Below are positions 43,433-51,451 of a stretch of 64,000 nucleotides of DNA, in pieces. Position 1 is the stretch's first letter. Each line of letters begins with the position of its first letter. The stretch spans positions 4,932,501-4,996,500 of the forward strand of contig NZ_CP108494.1 in NCBI RefSeq assembly GCF_041435435.1, read 5' to 3'. The notes below the pieces were generated by a model. The model saw nothing but the letters and a program-made list of their open reading frames with translations, was not told the DNA's origin and made no database searches. This DNA is from Streptomyces sp. NBC_01241 (lineage in GTDB: Bacteria; Actinomycetota; Actinomycetes; Streptomycetales; Streptomycetaceae). The position numbers were made by a program, and so were the translations under genes.

Positions 43433-45226
43433 CCGCCCTGAAGGACTCTGCTGAGGAATGCGTGATTCGGGTGGTCAGGCCGCGAGCATCAGAGCTTCGA
43501 GGCGGGAGGTGCGGGTGCCGCCGAGTGGGGTGCCGGTCAGCCATCGGTCGATGCGGATGAGGTTGAGTGCGGTGGAGGCGAAGACGTGGCCGAGGCGGGT
43601 CGCGGGTAGATCGCGGTAGCGGGTACGGCGCAGGCCGGTGACACGGACGGCCCGGGAGATCGTGCCTTCGACCCCGGCCCGGATCGCGTAACGGTTCTTC
43701 CAATTGTCGGTCTCCTGGGCCTGGCGGACGGCTTCGAGGGCCTCGTGCCGTTCGCGGGGCAGGAAGGTGATGCCCCTGCCCCGGCGGCCGGACGGGGGCT
43801 TGGTGCATGCCGTCTGCTTCGGGCAGGGGCGGCAGTGCTCGGCGGAGAAGAACACCTTGAGGACCGGAGTGCCGTTGCGGTGGTGTTTCTGTTCCCACCA
43901 CTCGAAACTTTGGTGCCCGCCTGGACAGGTGGCGCTCTCGTTGTCCCAGTCGATGGTGAAGTCGGCGCGGGAGAAGCCCTGATCCTCTTGGGACTGGCGG
44001 CTGCTGTCGTGCGGGGCCGGGCCGAGCAGTTCCATACCCCGCTCGGTCGCGGACAGGAACAGGGCGGCAGTGGTGTAGCCGGCATCCACGACATGCACGT
44101 GCGGCAGCAACTCCCGTTCTGCGAGCGTTTGGTGGACCGGTTCGGTGATCTCCGTGTCGGCCACCACGGCATCGGTGGTGGCCACCTGCGTGATCACGTG
44201 CGGCGCATCCGGCTCGCAGGTCTCGGTCAGATGCGCCTTGTAGCCGGTCCAGCCCGAGCCGCGCTTGATCCCGTAACGGGCATCGGTGTCATAGGGCGAG
44301 CACAACCGGTGATGAACCGGCGGGAGATCCTTGCCCTCCCGCCAGCGCACCCCCTTCTCGTCGCGGTGGTACTGCTGGACCCAGGAGACCCGCAGGACCT
44401 GCACCGCCTCGATCTCGCGCAGCCAGTCCGGAGCCGCGGGGGCGTAGACCGCGTCCAGCAGGACGAACCCGTCCCGTCCGACCTGCTCAGACCACTGTTC
44501 ACGGACCTCTTCGCCCTTGGGGAAGCGGTAGGCGTCCACGCGCGGCCCGTAGCGCTCGGCCCACTCGGGTGTGACCAGGCCGGACAGCCATGCCGGGGCG
44601 GCGACCGCCAGCGCTTCCAGTGCGGCCCGCAGCGTCTCGCCGACGAACTCCATCCTGTTCAGCGTCCGCACCGCCGCCAGCACGTGCGTGGAATCGGTCC
44701 GCTGCCGGCCACCGGCCTTCAGCAGGTCCAGCCCGCGCAGGCGTTCCAGCACCAGCTCCAGCGTCGTCTGTTCCAGTCCGTGCTCGATGAGACGGGAACG
44801 GAACAGGCTCAGCACGGAGGCTTCGAACCCGGGATCGTCCAGCTCCAGGCCGAGCAGAAACTTCCAGTCCATCCGGGCCCGCACCTGGTCAGTGGCCTGC
44901 CGATCGGTCAGCCCCTCCGCATACTGCAACACCGACACCAAAGCCAACGCCCCCGGCGAGACAGCCGGGCGTCCCCGGACGGCAAACGCCCCTGCGAACG
45001 CCTCGTCCTCAAACAGCGGGCCCAACGCCTCCCGGATCCGCACCGCCATCGTCCCCTTCGGGAACGCTGCCCGCACCACCCGGGCCGTCAGCTCCGGCAC
45101 CCCATGACCAGCCCGTGGCTCCAGTGACATCTCTCGGCCCTCCCGCTCACGCCATAACAATCGTGGAGGACCAACGACCCAGCCCTGCTCGAATCACGCA
45201 TTCCTCAGCAGAGTCCTTCAGGGCGG
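43433..45226. mobile_element. IS1182-family insertion sequence with perfect 37-bp inverted repeats
   Basis: The arms 43433-43469 and 45190-45226 are perfect inverted repeats of 37 bases (outer end CCGCCCTGAAGGACTCTGCT), flanking one transposase gene. The element is about 1.8 kb and looks intact. CTTGGCC occurs on both sides (43420-43426 and 45241-45247) and could be a 7-base target duplication, though this would place the ends slightly outside the repeats. Confidence 0.88.
43475..45130 (-). CDS. IS1182-family transposase
   Basis: The 551-residue protein starts at ATG 45130 with GGGAGGG 7 bases upstream. The N-terminal region PKGTMAVRIREALGPLFEDE, the DDE Asp in RQRTDSTHVLAAVRTLNR, a second Asp in HVVDAGYTTAALFL, a Cys cluster (CRPCPKQTAC) and the C-terminal YAIRAGVEGTISRAVRVTGL with Glu are the IS1182/DUF4277-free DDE pattern with DUF772-like start. 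No interruption is seen, so it is probably active. Confidence 0.92.
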   Translation of the reverse strand: MSLEPRAGHGVPELTARVVRAAFPKGTMAVRIREALGPLFEDEAFAGAFAVRGRPAVSPGALALVSVLQYAEGLTDRQATDQVRARMDWKFLLGLELDDPGFEASVLSLFRSRLIEHGLEQTTLELVLERLRGLDLLKAGGRQRTDSTHVLAAVRTLNRMEFVGETLRAALEALAVAAPAWLSGLVTPEWAERYGPRVDAYRFPKGEEVREQWSEQVGRDGFVLLDAVYAPAAPDWLREIEAVQVLRVSWVQQYHRDEKGVRWREGKDLPPVHHRLCSPYDTDARYGIKRGSGWTGYKAHLTETCEPDAPHVITQVATTDAVVADTEITEPVHQTLAERELLPHVHVVDAGYTTAALFLSATERGMELLGPAPHDSSRQSQEDQGFSRADFTIDWDNESATCPGGHQSFEWWEQKHHRNGTPVLKVFFSAEHCRPCPKQTACTKPPSGRRGRGITFLPRERHEALEAVRQAQETDNWKNRYAIRAGVEGTISRAVRVTGLRRTRYRDLPATRLGHVFASTALNLIRIDRWLTGTPLGGTRTSRLEALMLAA

Positions 45227-45292
45227 GGGTGAAGGCCATCCTTGGCCCGGAGGCGCGGAGCGCCGGAGTGCTGTGCGCCTTTGGGGTGAGGG

Positions 45293-45721
45293 TCAGACGG
45301 GACGCTGCTGGTTTTCGATGTACTGCTTGACGACGGTCAGGGGTGCCCCGCCGCATGATCCTGCGAAGTAGGAGCCGGACCAGAAGTGTCCGCCCCACAG
45401 GTACCGGCGGACATGCGTGGTGTACTCCTGGCGGAGCCGCCGGGAGCTGACGCCCTTGAGGGAGTTGACCAGCTTGGAGAGCTGGACTTTCGGCGGGTAG
45501 TGCACGAGCAGGTGGACGTGGTCCTGTTCGCCGTTGAACTGTTTCAGCTCGGCCTCGAAGTCGGCGCAGACCTCCCGCATGATCTCTTCGGTGCGGGTCA
45601 GCATGGCGTCGGTGAACGCTTCACGCCGGTACTTTGTGACAAAAACCAAATGAACGTGCAGGTTGTAGACAACATGGCGACCGGTTCTGACATCGGGATG
45701 AGGGTTCCAGCGCGGTGACAT
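45293..45721 (-). CDS. tnpA: IS200/IS605 transposase TnpA (HUH, Y1)
   Basis: The 142-residue protein has the HUH motif in QDHVHLLVHYPP and the catalytic Tyr in VVKQYIENQQ near the C-terminus, plus HVVYNLHVHLVFVTKYRR at the start. TnpA moves single-stranded IS DNA. It is complete and divergent from the broken tnpB. The IS1182 right end is 66 bases past its 3' end, so IS1182 probably landed at or in the left edge of this element. Confidence 0.92.
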   Translation of the reverse strand: MSPRWNPHPDVRTGRHVVYNLHVHLVFVTKYRREAFTDAMLTRTEEIMREVCADFEAELKQFNGEQDHVHLLVHYPPKVQLSKLVNSLKGVSSRRLRQEYTTHVRRYLWGGHFWSGSYFAGSCGGAPLTVVKQYIENQQRPV

Positions 45722-45732
45722 AAACCAATGCT

Positions 45733-46745
45733 ATGGTCTCGATCGTGAGTCAAGACACCATGGTCAAGCGGCAGTTCGGGCATCGTGCCCGGCTTGCGCT
45801 GTCGCCCGCCGAGGCGTTGAGGACTGATAGCCAGGCGCACGCGGCCCGCACCATGTGGAACCTGCTGCACGCCTGGTGGCAGATGATGCCGAAGGAAAAG
45901 CGGACTCTCGGACACGCGGATGCCGCCGTACGACAGGCCCGCAAGGACATCGACTTCCTTGCTGTCCTTCCCGCGCAGGCCGCGCAAGCGGTACTCAAGA
46001 CGTACTTCCAGGCGTGGAAGAACTGCTGGGAGGGCCGCGCCGACGCCCCGAACTTCAAGGGCCGGTTCCGCACGGTGATGTCCGTGGACATCCCGCAGGG
46101 CCGGGACCTGAACATCACCCGCGTGCATCGCCGGTGGGGGCAGGGCAACCTTCCCAAGGTGGGCCGGGTCCGCTTCCGGTGGACCAAAGACCTGCCGGTC
46201 GGCAAGCGTGCAGGCGCGGAGAACCGGATCACCGGGGCACGGCTGGTCAAGGACGCTTCCCCAAGCTCTCGGCTTCGCTCGAGCAGGGGAGGCCCCATTG
46301 GCTGGCACATCGCCTTCCGTGTCCAGAGCGTTGAGGTCAAGCCCGAGCCCCACCAGGGGCCGGAGATCGGCATCGACGTGGGCGTCACCGTGCCCATCGC
46401 CCTCTCGGACGGCGAGACGTACGAGCACGGCGAATGGCTGACGGAGAAGGAGAAGGCCAGGCTTCTGCACCTGGAGCGGCGCGCCGCGCAGCGCAAGCGG
46501 CACCGCAAGCCCGGCGAGCGCACCAGCCGCCGGCTGCACCGCACCTACGACCAGATCGCAGGACTCCGCGCGAAAGCCAAGCGCCGGGCCCTGGACTGGC
46601 AGCACCGGACGACCACCGCCATCGCCCGCACCTACGGCACGGTCGTGGTCGAAGCACTCACCATCACGAACATGGTCAAATCCGCCAGAGGAACCATCGA
46701 AGAGCCGGGGAAGAACGTCGCCCAGAAATCTGGGCTGAACCAGCT
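45733..46745 (+). pseudogene. tnpB: IS605-type TnpB, truncated at the C-terminus
   Basis: About 337 residues resemble TnpB: MVKRQFGHRARLALSP at the start (45760; an earlier ATG at 45733 is possible), RuvC-I Asp in EIGIDVGVTVPIAL and RuvC-II Glu in VVVEALTITNMVKS. The sequence departs from the family just after AQKSGLNQ, so the RuvC-III Asp and the Cys4 zinc finger are missing. A 43-base palindromic repeat has also been inserted in frame at 46257-46299. Nuclease activity is therefore very unlikely. The right end of the IS is lost with the C-terminus. Confidence 0.85.
46257..46299. repeat. Short palindromic REP-like element inserted in tnpB
   Basis: A sequence beginning TTCCCCAAGCTCTCGGCTTC and ending in GCAGGGGAGGCCCC interrupts a stretch that otherwise reads as continuous TnpB (LVKDA then GWHIAF). 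It contains an internal stem (GCTC.CGG/CTTCG/CTCGAGC). Similar CCCCCAAGCTCTCGGCTTCG palindromes are common between Streptomyces genes; here it lies inside a coding frame and keeps it open. Confidence 0.65.
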
Positions 46746-47161
46746 CGCTGACGAAGGACCTGATCAACGCTCAGTTCGACGTCATTCGCAGCGTGTTGAT
46801 CGGCGTGCCCGGGCGCGACTGGGTGCTGGAACGTGTGGCGGAGGCCCTGACCACCCTGCTGTTCAACCACCTGGCGTCCGCCGAAGGCTCGGGAACGATG
46901 CAGGATGTCCTCATCCCCGGCGAGATCAGCTATCGGGGACGGTTCGGACGGAACAAGACCTCTACCGCCAGCCTTTACCCGACCGCATTCCTGCTCACCA
47001 GCCCTGCCATGGTGAAGAGCCTTCTCGCTACCGCGCAGGCCAAGGGCGTCACTGTGACTCGTCCACAGAGCGGGGAACTGGATGTCGTCCAATGGGCGGA
47101 ACTCGAGGAAGTGTGGGCTCGTACCGCTGGAGTAGCGCCCGAGCCGTCATCGGATGACTGA
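46745..47161 (+). pseudogene. 3' fragment of an unrecognised protein
   Basis: Directly after the tnpB break a different frame is open for about 138 codons (SLTKDLINAQFDVIRSVLIG, DWVLERVAEALTTLLFNHLA, RNKTSTASLYPTAFLLTSP...). It reads as natural protein with high helix content, has no start of its own except a GTG at 46793, and ends at TGA 47161. It is probably the tail of a gene cut by the IS605 insertion or deletion. Family unknown. Confidence 0.5.
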
Positions 47162-47162
47162 A

Positions 47163-47504
47163 GTGGTCAGCTTTCGGTGGAGTTGCCGAATATAGCGCGG
47201 ACCTCGCGGCCCTTGCGCTTGCTCCGGATCCTCAGTGTCGAAGCCTGACCGGGGGATCCTGGCCTCAGGGGCACCGCTCTTGGGGCGGGCGGTCGAAGCG
47301 CGCTTGCCGTCATGATTCCGGGCTCGCATCGGTGCTGCCGCGCCGATCGGCGGCATCGAAGGTGTCCGGGCTTGGGGAGAGCCCGGTTCACGAGTGCGTA
47401 GGCGACATCCGTGGGAGCCGTGTGCATCACGGGGTGGGTGAAGGGTGAAGGGCCCTGTGGGCGTCGCGGGCACCCTGGTCTGCCTTGAGGTACTCGTGCG
47501 ACTA
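47163..47504. other. Interval without a recognisable gene
   Basis: Frames are short or have unlikely composition. The stretch joins two gene fragments at the edge of the insertion zone and is probably debris of the rearrangement. Confidence 0.5.
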
Positions 47505-47506
47505 CT

Positions 47507-47962
47507 AGCGACCCAGGGCAGGGGGCCCGGAACGCGGCCGTGCGGGAGCGGCTGCTCACCGACGCGCTCGGGCTCGTCCGCGGCCCGCTGCTGGTGGACC
47601 GGCCGGAGGGCCGGTACGGCTGGCTCGCCCACGAGATCATCGATGCCCAATTGCCCCTGCTCGTCGCGGACGTGGCCCTCGCCCTGTCGGAACACCACCT
47701 CGAACAGGGCCGGCCCGAGCAGGCCGTCGCCGCGCTCACCGTCGCACTGTCCTCGTCGCCGAACGACGAGCGGCTGTGGAACGAGTTGCTGCGCGCGACC
47801 CACGCCACGGGCGATACCGAGCGCCTGGCAGTGCTCGCCGCGTCCCTCGTCGCCCGGGCCGACGAGCCGGGCGACGTCGGCCGGGGGCTGCCGCCGCGTA
47901 CGGAAGCGCTGCTGGACGAGCTGCTGCCGACCTGGCGTGACGCCGATGCGGCGACCGGCTGA
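47507..47962 (+). pseudogene. C-terminal fragment of a BTAD-type regulator
   Basis: About 150 residues (from a GTG at 47540 or slightly before) read VRERLLTDALGLVRGPLLVD, EIIDAQLPLLVADVALALSE, EQGRPEQAVAALTVALSSSP and NDERLWNELLRATHATGDTE, a TPR-like bacterial transcriptional activator domain as at the C-terminus of large LysM/BTAD proteins. All upstream domains are missing. It lies 139 bases before mqnC and marks the right edge of the rearranged zone. Confidence 0.65.
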
Positions 47963-48101
47963 CCCGGCGCGCTGGTGTGAGCGGCGCGGGCTCCGGGGCG
48001 CCGCTTCGCAGCGAGGGTGCGGCGAGAGGCGCGCACGAGCGCTGGCGTAGGGTGAACCGGTCCGTAGATCCGTTGAAAAACCGCCGAAAGGTGACAGCCC
48101 G

Positions 48102-49301
48102 GTGACCGAGAAGGCCGACCTCCAGCCCATCCTCGACCGAGCCGCCGAGGGCGGTCGGATCACTCCGGAGGAGGCGCTCGACCTCTACCGTTCGGCGCCG
48201 CTGCACGCACTGGGCGCGGCCGCCGACGCCGTACGCCGTCGTCGTTACGCCGGTACGGAGCACATCGCGACGTACATCATCGAGCGCAACATCAACTACA
48301 CGAACGTGTGTGTCACGGCCTGCAAGTTCTGTGCCTTCTACGCCGCGCCCAAGGACACCGCCAAGGGCTGGTCCCGCGATCTCGACGACATCCTGCGCCG
48401 CTGCGCGGAGACCGTCGAACTCGGCGGTACGCAGATCATGTTCCAGGGCGGACACCACCCGGACTACGGCGTCGAGTACTACGAGGAGCACTTCTCCGCC
48501 ATCAAGAAGGCGTTCCCGCAGCTGGTCATCCACTCGCTGGGCGCCTCCGAGGTCGAGCACATGGCCCGGATCTCCAAGGTCTCCGTGGAGGAGGCCATCC
48601 AGCGCATCCACGCCGCCGGGCTCGACTCCTTCGCGGGCGCGGGCGCCGAGCTGCTGCCGGCCCGGCCGCGTACCGCGATCGCCCCGCTCAAGGAGTCCGG
48701 TGAGCGCTGGCTGGAGATCATGGAGATCGCCCACCGGCTCGGTGTCGAGTCCACCTCCACCATGCTGATGGGTACCGGCGAGACCAACGCCGAGCGCATC
48801 GAGCACCTGCGGATGATCCGTGACGTGCAGGACCGCACCGGCGGCTTCCGCGCCTTCATCCCGTACACGTACCAGCCCGAGAACAACAAGCTGAAGGGCC
48901 GGACGCAGGCGACGCTCTTCGAGTACCTGCGGATGATCGCCATCGCCCGGATCTTCCTGGACAACGTCGCGCACATCCAGGGTTCCTGGCTGACCACCGG
49001 CAAGGAGGTCGGCCAGCTGTCGCTGCACTACGGTGCCGACGACCTCGGTTCGATCATGCTGGAGGAGAACGTCGTCTCCTCGGCCGGTGCCAAGCACCGC
49101 TCCAACCGGCTCGAAATCATCGACCTCATCCGCAAGGCGGGCCGCGTACCGGCCCAGCGCGCCACGACGTACGAGCACCTCGTCGTGCACGACGACCCGG
49201 CGAACGACCCGGTCGACGAGCGGGTGGTCTCGCACATCTCGTCCACGGCGATCGAGGGCGGCACGGCACACCCGGAGCTGAAGCTCCTCGACGCCAACTA
49301 G
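48102..49301 (+). CDS. mqnC: Dehypoxanthine futalosine cyclase MqnC (radical SAM)
   Basis: The 399-residue protein starts at GTG 48102 behind GAAAGGTGA. The radical-SAM cluster motif is CVTACKFCAFYAAPKD (C-x3-C-x2-C, residues about 70-77); GGTQIMFQGGHHPDYGVEYY, GAGAELLPARPRTAIAPLKE and FIPYTYQPENNKL are MqnC-specific. It cyclises dehypoxanthine futalosine in menaquinone synthesis. Length is normal. The amidohydrolase-like gene 8 bases downstream is probably co-transcribed. Confidence 0.96.
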   Translation: MTEKADLQPILDRAAEGGRITPEEALDLYRSAPLHALGAAADAVRRRRYAGTEHIATYIIERNINYTNVCVTACKFCAFYAAPKDTAKGWSRDLDDILRRCAETVELGGTQIMFQGGHHPDYGVEYYEEHFSAIKKAFPQLVIHSLGASEVEHMARISKVSVEEAIQRIHAAGLDSFAGAGAELLPARPRTAIAPLKESGERWLEIMEIAHRLGVESTSTMLMGTGETNAERIEHLRMIRDVQDRTGGFRAFIPYTYQPENNKLKGRTQATLFEYLRMIAIARIFLDNVAHIQGSWLTTGKEVGQLSLHYGADDLGSIMLEENVVSSAGAKHRSNRLEIIDLIRKAGRVPAQRATTYEHLVVHDDPANDPVDERVVSHISSTAIEGGTAHPELKLLDAN

Positions 49302-49308
49302 CCCGTCC

Positions 49309-49935
49309 GTGCTGACCATCCACGCCGCCGACGCGGTGCACGGTGCCCCGGAAGGGGTGGACTCCGTGGCCGTGGACGGCGGCGTGCTCGTCGCCATCGG
49401 TGCGTACGGGGAGCTGACCGCCGCCCGTCCGCAGGCCCGGATCCGGCGCTGGTCCGGCCTGATCACCCCGGGACTGCTGAACGCGGGGGCGCCGGCGCTG
49501 CTGGAGGCCGCCTACCACCCGGACCCGCGCGAGGCGGACGCGCTCGGCAGCGATCCGCTCACCGGTGACGCGCTCACCGCCCTCGGCATGGACGACGCCC
49601 GCTGGGGCGCGAGTGCCCGGCGCGGACTGCAACGCATGCTGCGGCACGGCACGACCGCCGTGCGCGGCCCCTTCACCCGCCCCGCCGTACGCACGGCGGT
49701 CGCCCGCTCGGGGCTGCGCGTGCACGCTCCGGGCCCGGCGCCGGAACACGTGTCGCTCGACCCGTTGGCGTCCGTACCGGTGCCGGCCGACGCGTTCGCC
49801 GCGGTCCTGGCCGTCGGCGGGCCCGCGGATCTGGCGGTGTTCGCCGTACGGGACGCGGCGGCGCTGCGCACCGCGGGCGCCGTGAGCTGCGCGGCGACGG
49901 TGCTCGGCGGACGACTGGTCTTCCGCCGCAGCTGA
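49309..49935 (+). CDS. Short imidazolonepropionase-like protein linked to mqnC
   Basis: The 208-residue protein starts at GTG 49309, 8 bases after mqnC. LTIHAADAVHGAPEGVDSVA, RRWSGLITPGLLNAGAPALL and the C-terminal PADLAVFAVRDAAALRTAGA resemble the composite domain of amidohydrolases such as imidazolonepropionase, but most of the metal-binding barrel (H-x-H and later ligands) is absent. It may be a degenerate amidohydrolase with a structural or regulatory role. Its constant pairing with mqnC is plausible but not proven here. Confidence 0.7.
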   Translation: MLTIHAADAVHGAPEGVDSVAVDGGVLVAIGAYGELTAARPQARIRRWSGLITPGLLNAGAPALLEAAYHPDPREADALGSDPLTGDALTALGMDDARWGASARRGLQRMLRHGTTAVRGPFTRPAVRTAVARSGLRVHAPGPAPEHVSLDPLASVPVPADAFAAVLAVGGPADLAVFAVRDAAALRTAGAVSCAATVLGGRLVFRRS

Positions 49936-49941
49936 GGGACG

Positions 49942-50667
49942 TCACGGTACGGAAGGGCCGCCCAGGTAGTGGCCCTTGGTGTCGTACGGCCAGGCGTTGG
50001 AGACGCACCCCTTCAGGCCGTAGATCTGCTGCATCATCGCGGGGGCGGGGCGGCCCTTGCCCGGGCAGGTCTCGTGGCCGTGGCCCAGCCAGTGCCCGAC
50101 CTCGTGGTTGATGATGAGGGCCCGGTAGTCGGCGAGCGGGCCGTGGAATTCGGGCGATCCCTGCTGCCAGCGCTTGAGGTTGACCATGACGTCGGCGCCG
50201 ACCCGGCAGTTGACCTCGCCGTGCGTGTCGAGGCCGCTCTGCCCGCAGACGGCGTCGGTGGTCCCGGGCGTGGCGATCCGGATGACCAGTCCCGCCGGAC
50301 CGTCGGCGACCTGTCGGAAGGTGTGCTCGCCGTGGTGCGACCAGCCCCGTGGCGAGGCCAGGATGCGGGCGATCTCGGCGGCGGCCCGGTCGGGGTCGAC
50401 GCCCGAACCGTCCTCCACCTCGACCCGGTAGGCCTTGCCCGTGCGGGTGTCGCCCTTACGGGCGTCCGAGGAGTCGGAGGCGCCCGCGCGGGCGATGGTG
50501 AAGGAGCCGGAGGCGGCCGAAGCATCCGGACCGGCCGCACCCTCGCTGTTCCACCGGACACCCACGACGGCGGCCGCGACCAGCACGGCCGGAACGACAG
50601 CTATGACGAACGGCCGGTTCCGGCCGCGTTCCTGCTGCCCCCGCCGACGCACATGCCATCCGGCCAT
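49942..50667 (-). CDS. DUF3152 secreted metzincin-like protein
   Basis: The 241-residue protein starts at ATG 50667 behind GGAGGGG. It has one N-terminal membrane anchor (NRPFVIAVVPAVLVAAAVVG) and a C-terminal zinc-protease-like domain with HEVGHWLGHGHE, a full HExxHxxGxxH motif, and Cys pairs (CGQSGLDTHGEVNC, CPGKGRPAPAMMQQIYGLKGC). DUF3152 is widespread in actinomycetes; the protease activity is inferred from the motif. The end of the gene is duplicated 120 bases further upstream. Confidence 0.85.
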   Translation of the reverse strand: MAGWHVRRRGQQERGRNRPFVIAVVPAVLVAAAVVGVRWNSEGAAGPDASAASGSFTIARAGASDSSDARKGDTRTGKAYRVEVEDGSGVDPDRAAAEIARILASPRGWSHHGEHTFRQVADGPAGLVIRIATPGTTDAVCGQSGLDTHGEVNCRVGADVMVNLKRWQQGSPEFHGPLADYRALIINHEVGHWLGHGHETCPGKGRPAPAMMQQIYGLKGCVSNAWPYDTKGHYLGGPSVP

Positions 50668-50788
50668 TCGCGCCCCTCCCCCGTACTCGGTGGCTCCGTA
50701 CCCCCTGTTATGACCGTTGCCGGAGCCGATTGGTTCAGTCCACTCGGTCACGGGGTGGGTACAGGCAGGACGCATGCCCGGCGGGGCG

Positions 50789-50953
50789 TCACGGTACCGA
50801 CGGGCTGCCCAGGTACTGCCCGTTCGCGTCGTACGGCCGGGCGTTGGGCACGCATCCCTTCGGGCCGTAGATCTGCCGCAGCATCGCGGGGAAGGCGCGG
50901 CCCCTGCCGGGGCAGGTCTCGTGGCAGTGGGCCGGCCAGTGTCCGCGACTCAT
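50789..50953 (-). pseudogene. Duplicated 54-residue tail of DUF3152
   Basis: This frame repeats the last part of the DUF3152 protein at about 65 percent identity: MSRGHWPAHCHETCPGRGRA, then FPAMLRQIYGPKGCVPNARP and a C-terminus ending GSPSVP as in the full gene. The zinc motif is damaged (the HExxH is replaced by SRGHW). It has an ATG overlapping the stop of the upstream LuxR gene (ATGA), so it could be translated. It is probably a partial duplication or the remains of a second DUF3152 gene. Confidence 0.75.
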
Positions 50954-51327
50954 TCTGCGTGTGCTTGTGCCGGAAAGGCTGCAATGGATGTGGAGCCGGT
51001 CGGCAGTTTCGTGAACAACAGCGTGCAGTCACCGCAGAGGGACAAAAGGCCCCTGTGATGCAAGGCGGACAACAGGCAGAGCCGGAGTCTTGTCATGCCG
51101 CCGAGTTTCGACCGGATATTGGCCATGTGAAACTTCACCGTTCGCGGAGTGACGTGCAGACGAGCCGCGACTTCCTCGTTTGAGGGAGCGCTGTGCAACG
51201 TGACGAAAAGCTGCTCTTCCGTGGGTGTGAGCCGACGGAGAGATCTGGGTGCGGGACGGGCTGCGGGCGGACTCTCGTGCGGGTTGTCGAGGGTTGGGCC
51301 GGCGCAGACAAGGCAATGAACCGTCAT
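50950..51327 (-). CDS. LuxR-type helix-turn-helix protein, no receiver domain
   Basis: The 125-residue protein has a GerE/LuxR DNA-binding domain at about residues 30-90: LRRLTPTEEQLFVTLHSAPS, NEEVAARLHVTPRTVKFHMA and NIRSKLGGMTRLRLCLL. The first 25 residues have a Cys pair (CLVCAG), zinc-finger-like but unconfirmed. It starts at ATG 51327 and overlaps the DUF3152-tail frame. It may regulate the neighbouring lipoprotein and export genes. Confidence 0.75.
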   Translation of the reverse strand: MTVHCLVCAGPTLDNPHESPPAARPAPRSLRRLTPTEEQLFVTLHSAPSNEEVAARLHVTPRTVKFHMANIRSKLGGMTRLRLCLLSALHHRGLLSLCGDCTLLFTKLPTGSTSIAAFPAQAHAE

Positions 51328-51451
51328 GATCCCCCCCAGGGTGCTGGTTCAAGAGCGGCAGAAATGTAGCACGTGGGGTGGATCTTCCGGCTGTGGGCCG
51401 CGATGCCTGCGGCCTTGAGAAGTGTGTCGGGAGTTGAATCGGGAGGAATGT

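Noticed and set aside
47167..48036. Minus-strand frames between the IS605 remnant and mqnC
   Set aside because: Arg/Ser/Pro-rich composition and no family resemblance; part lies opposite the BTAD fragment.
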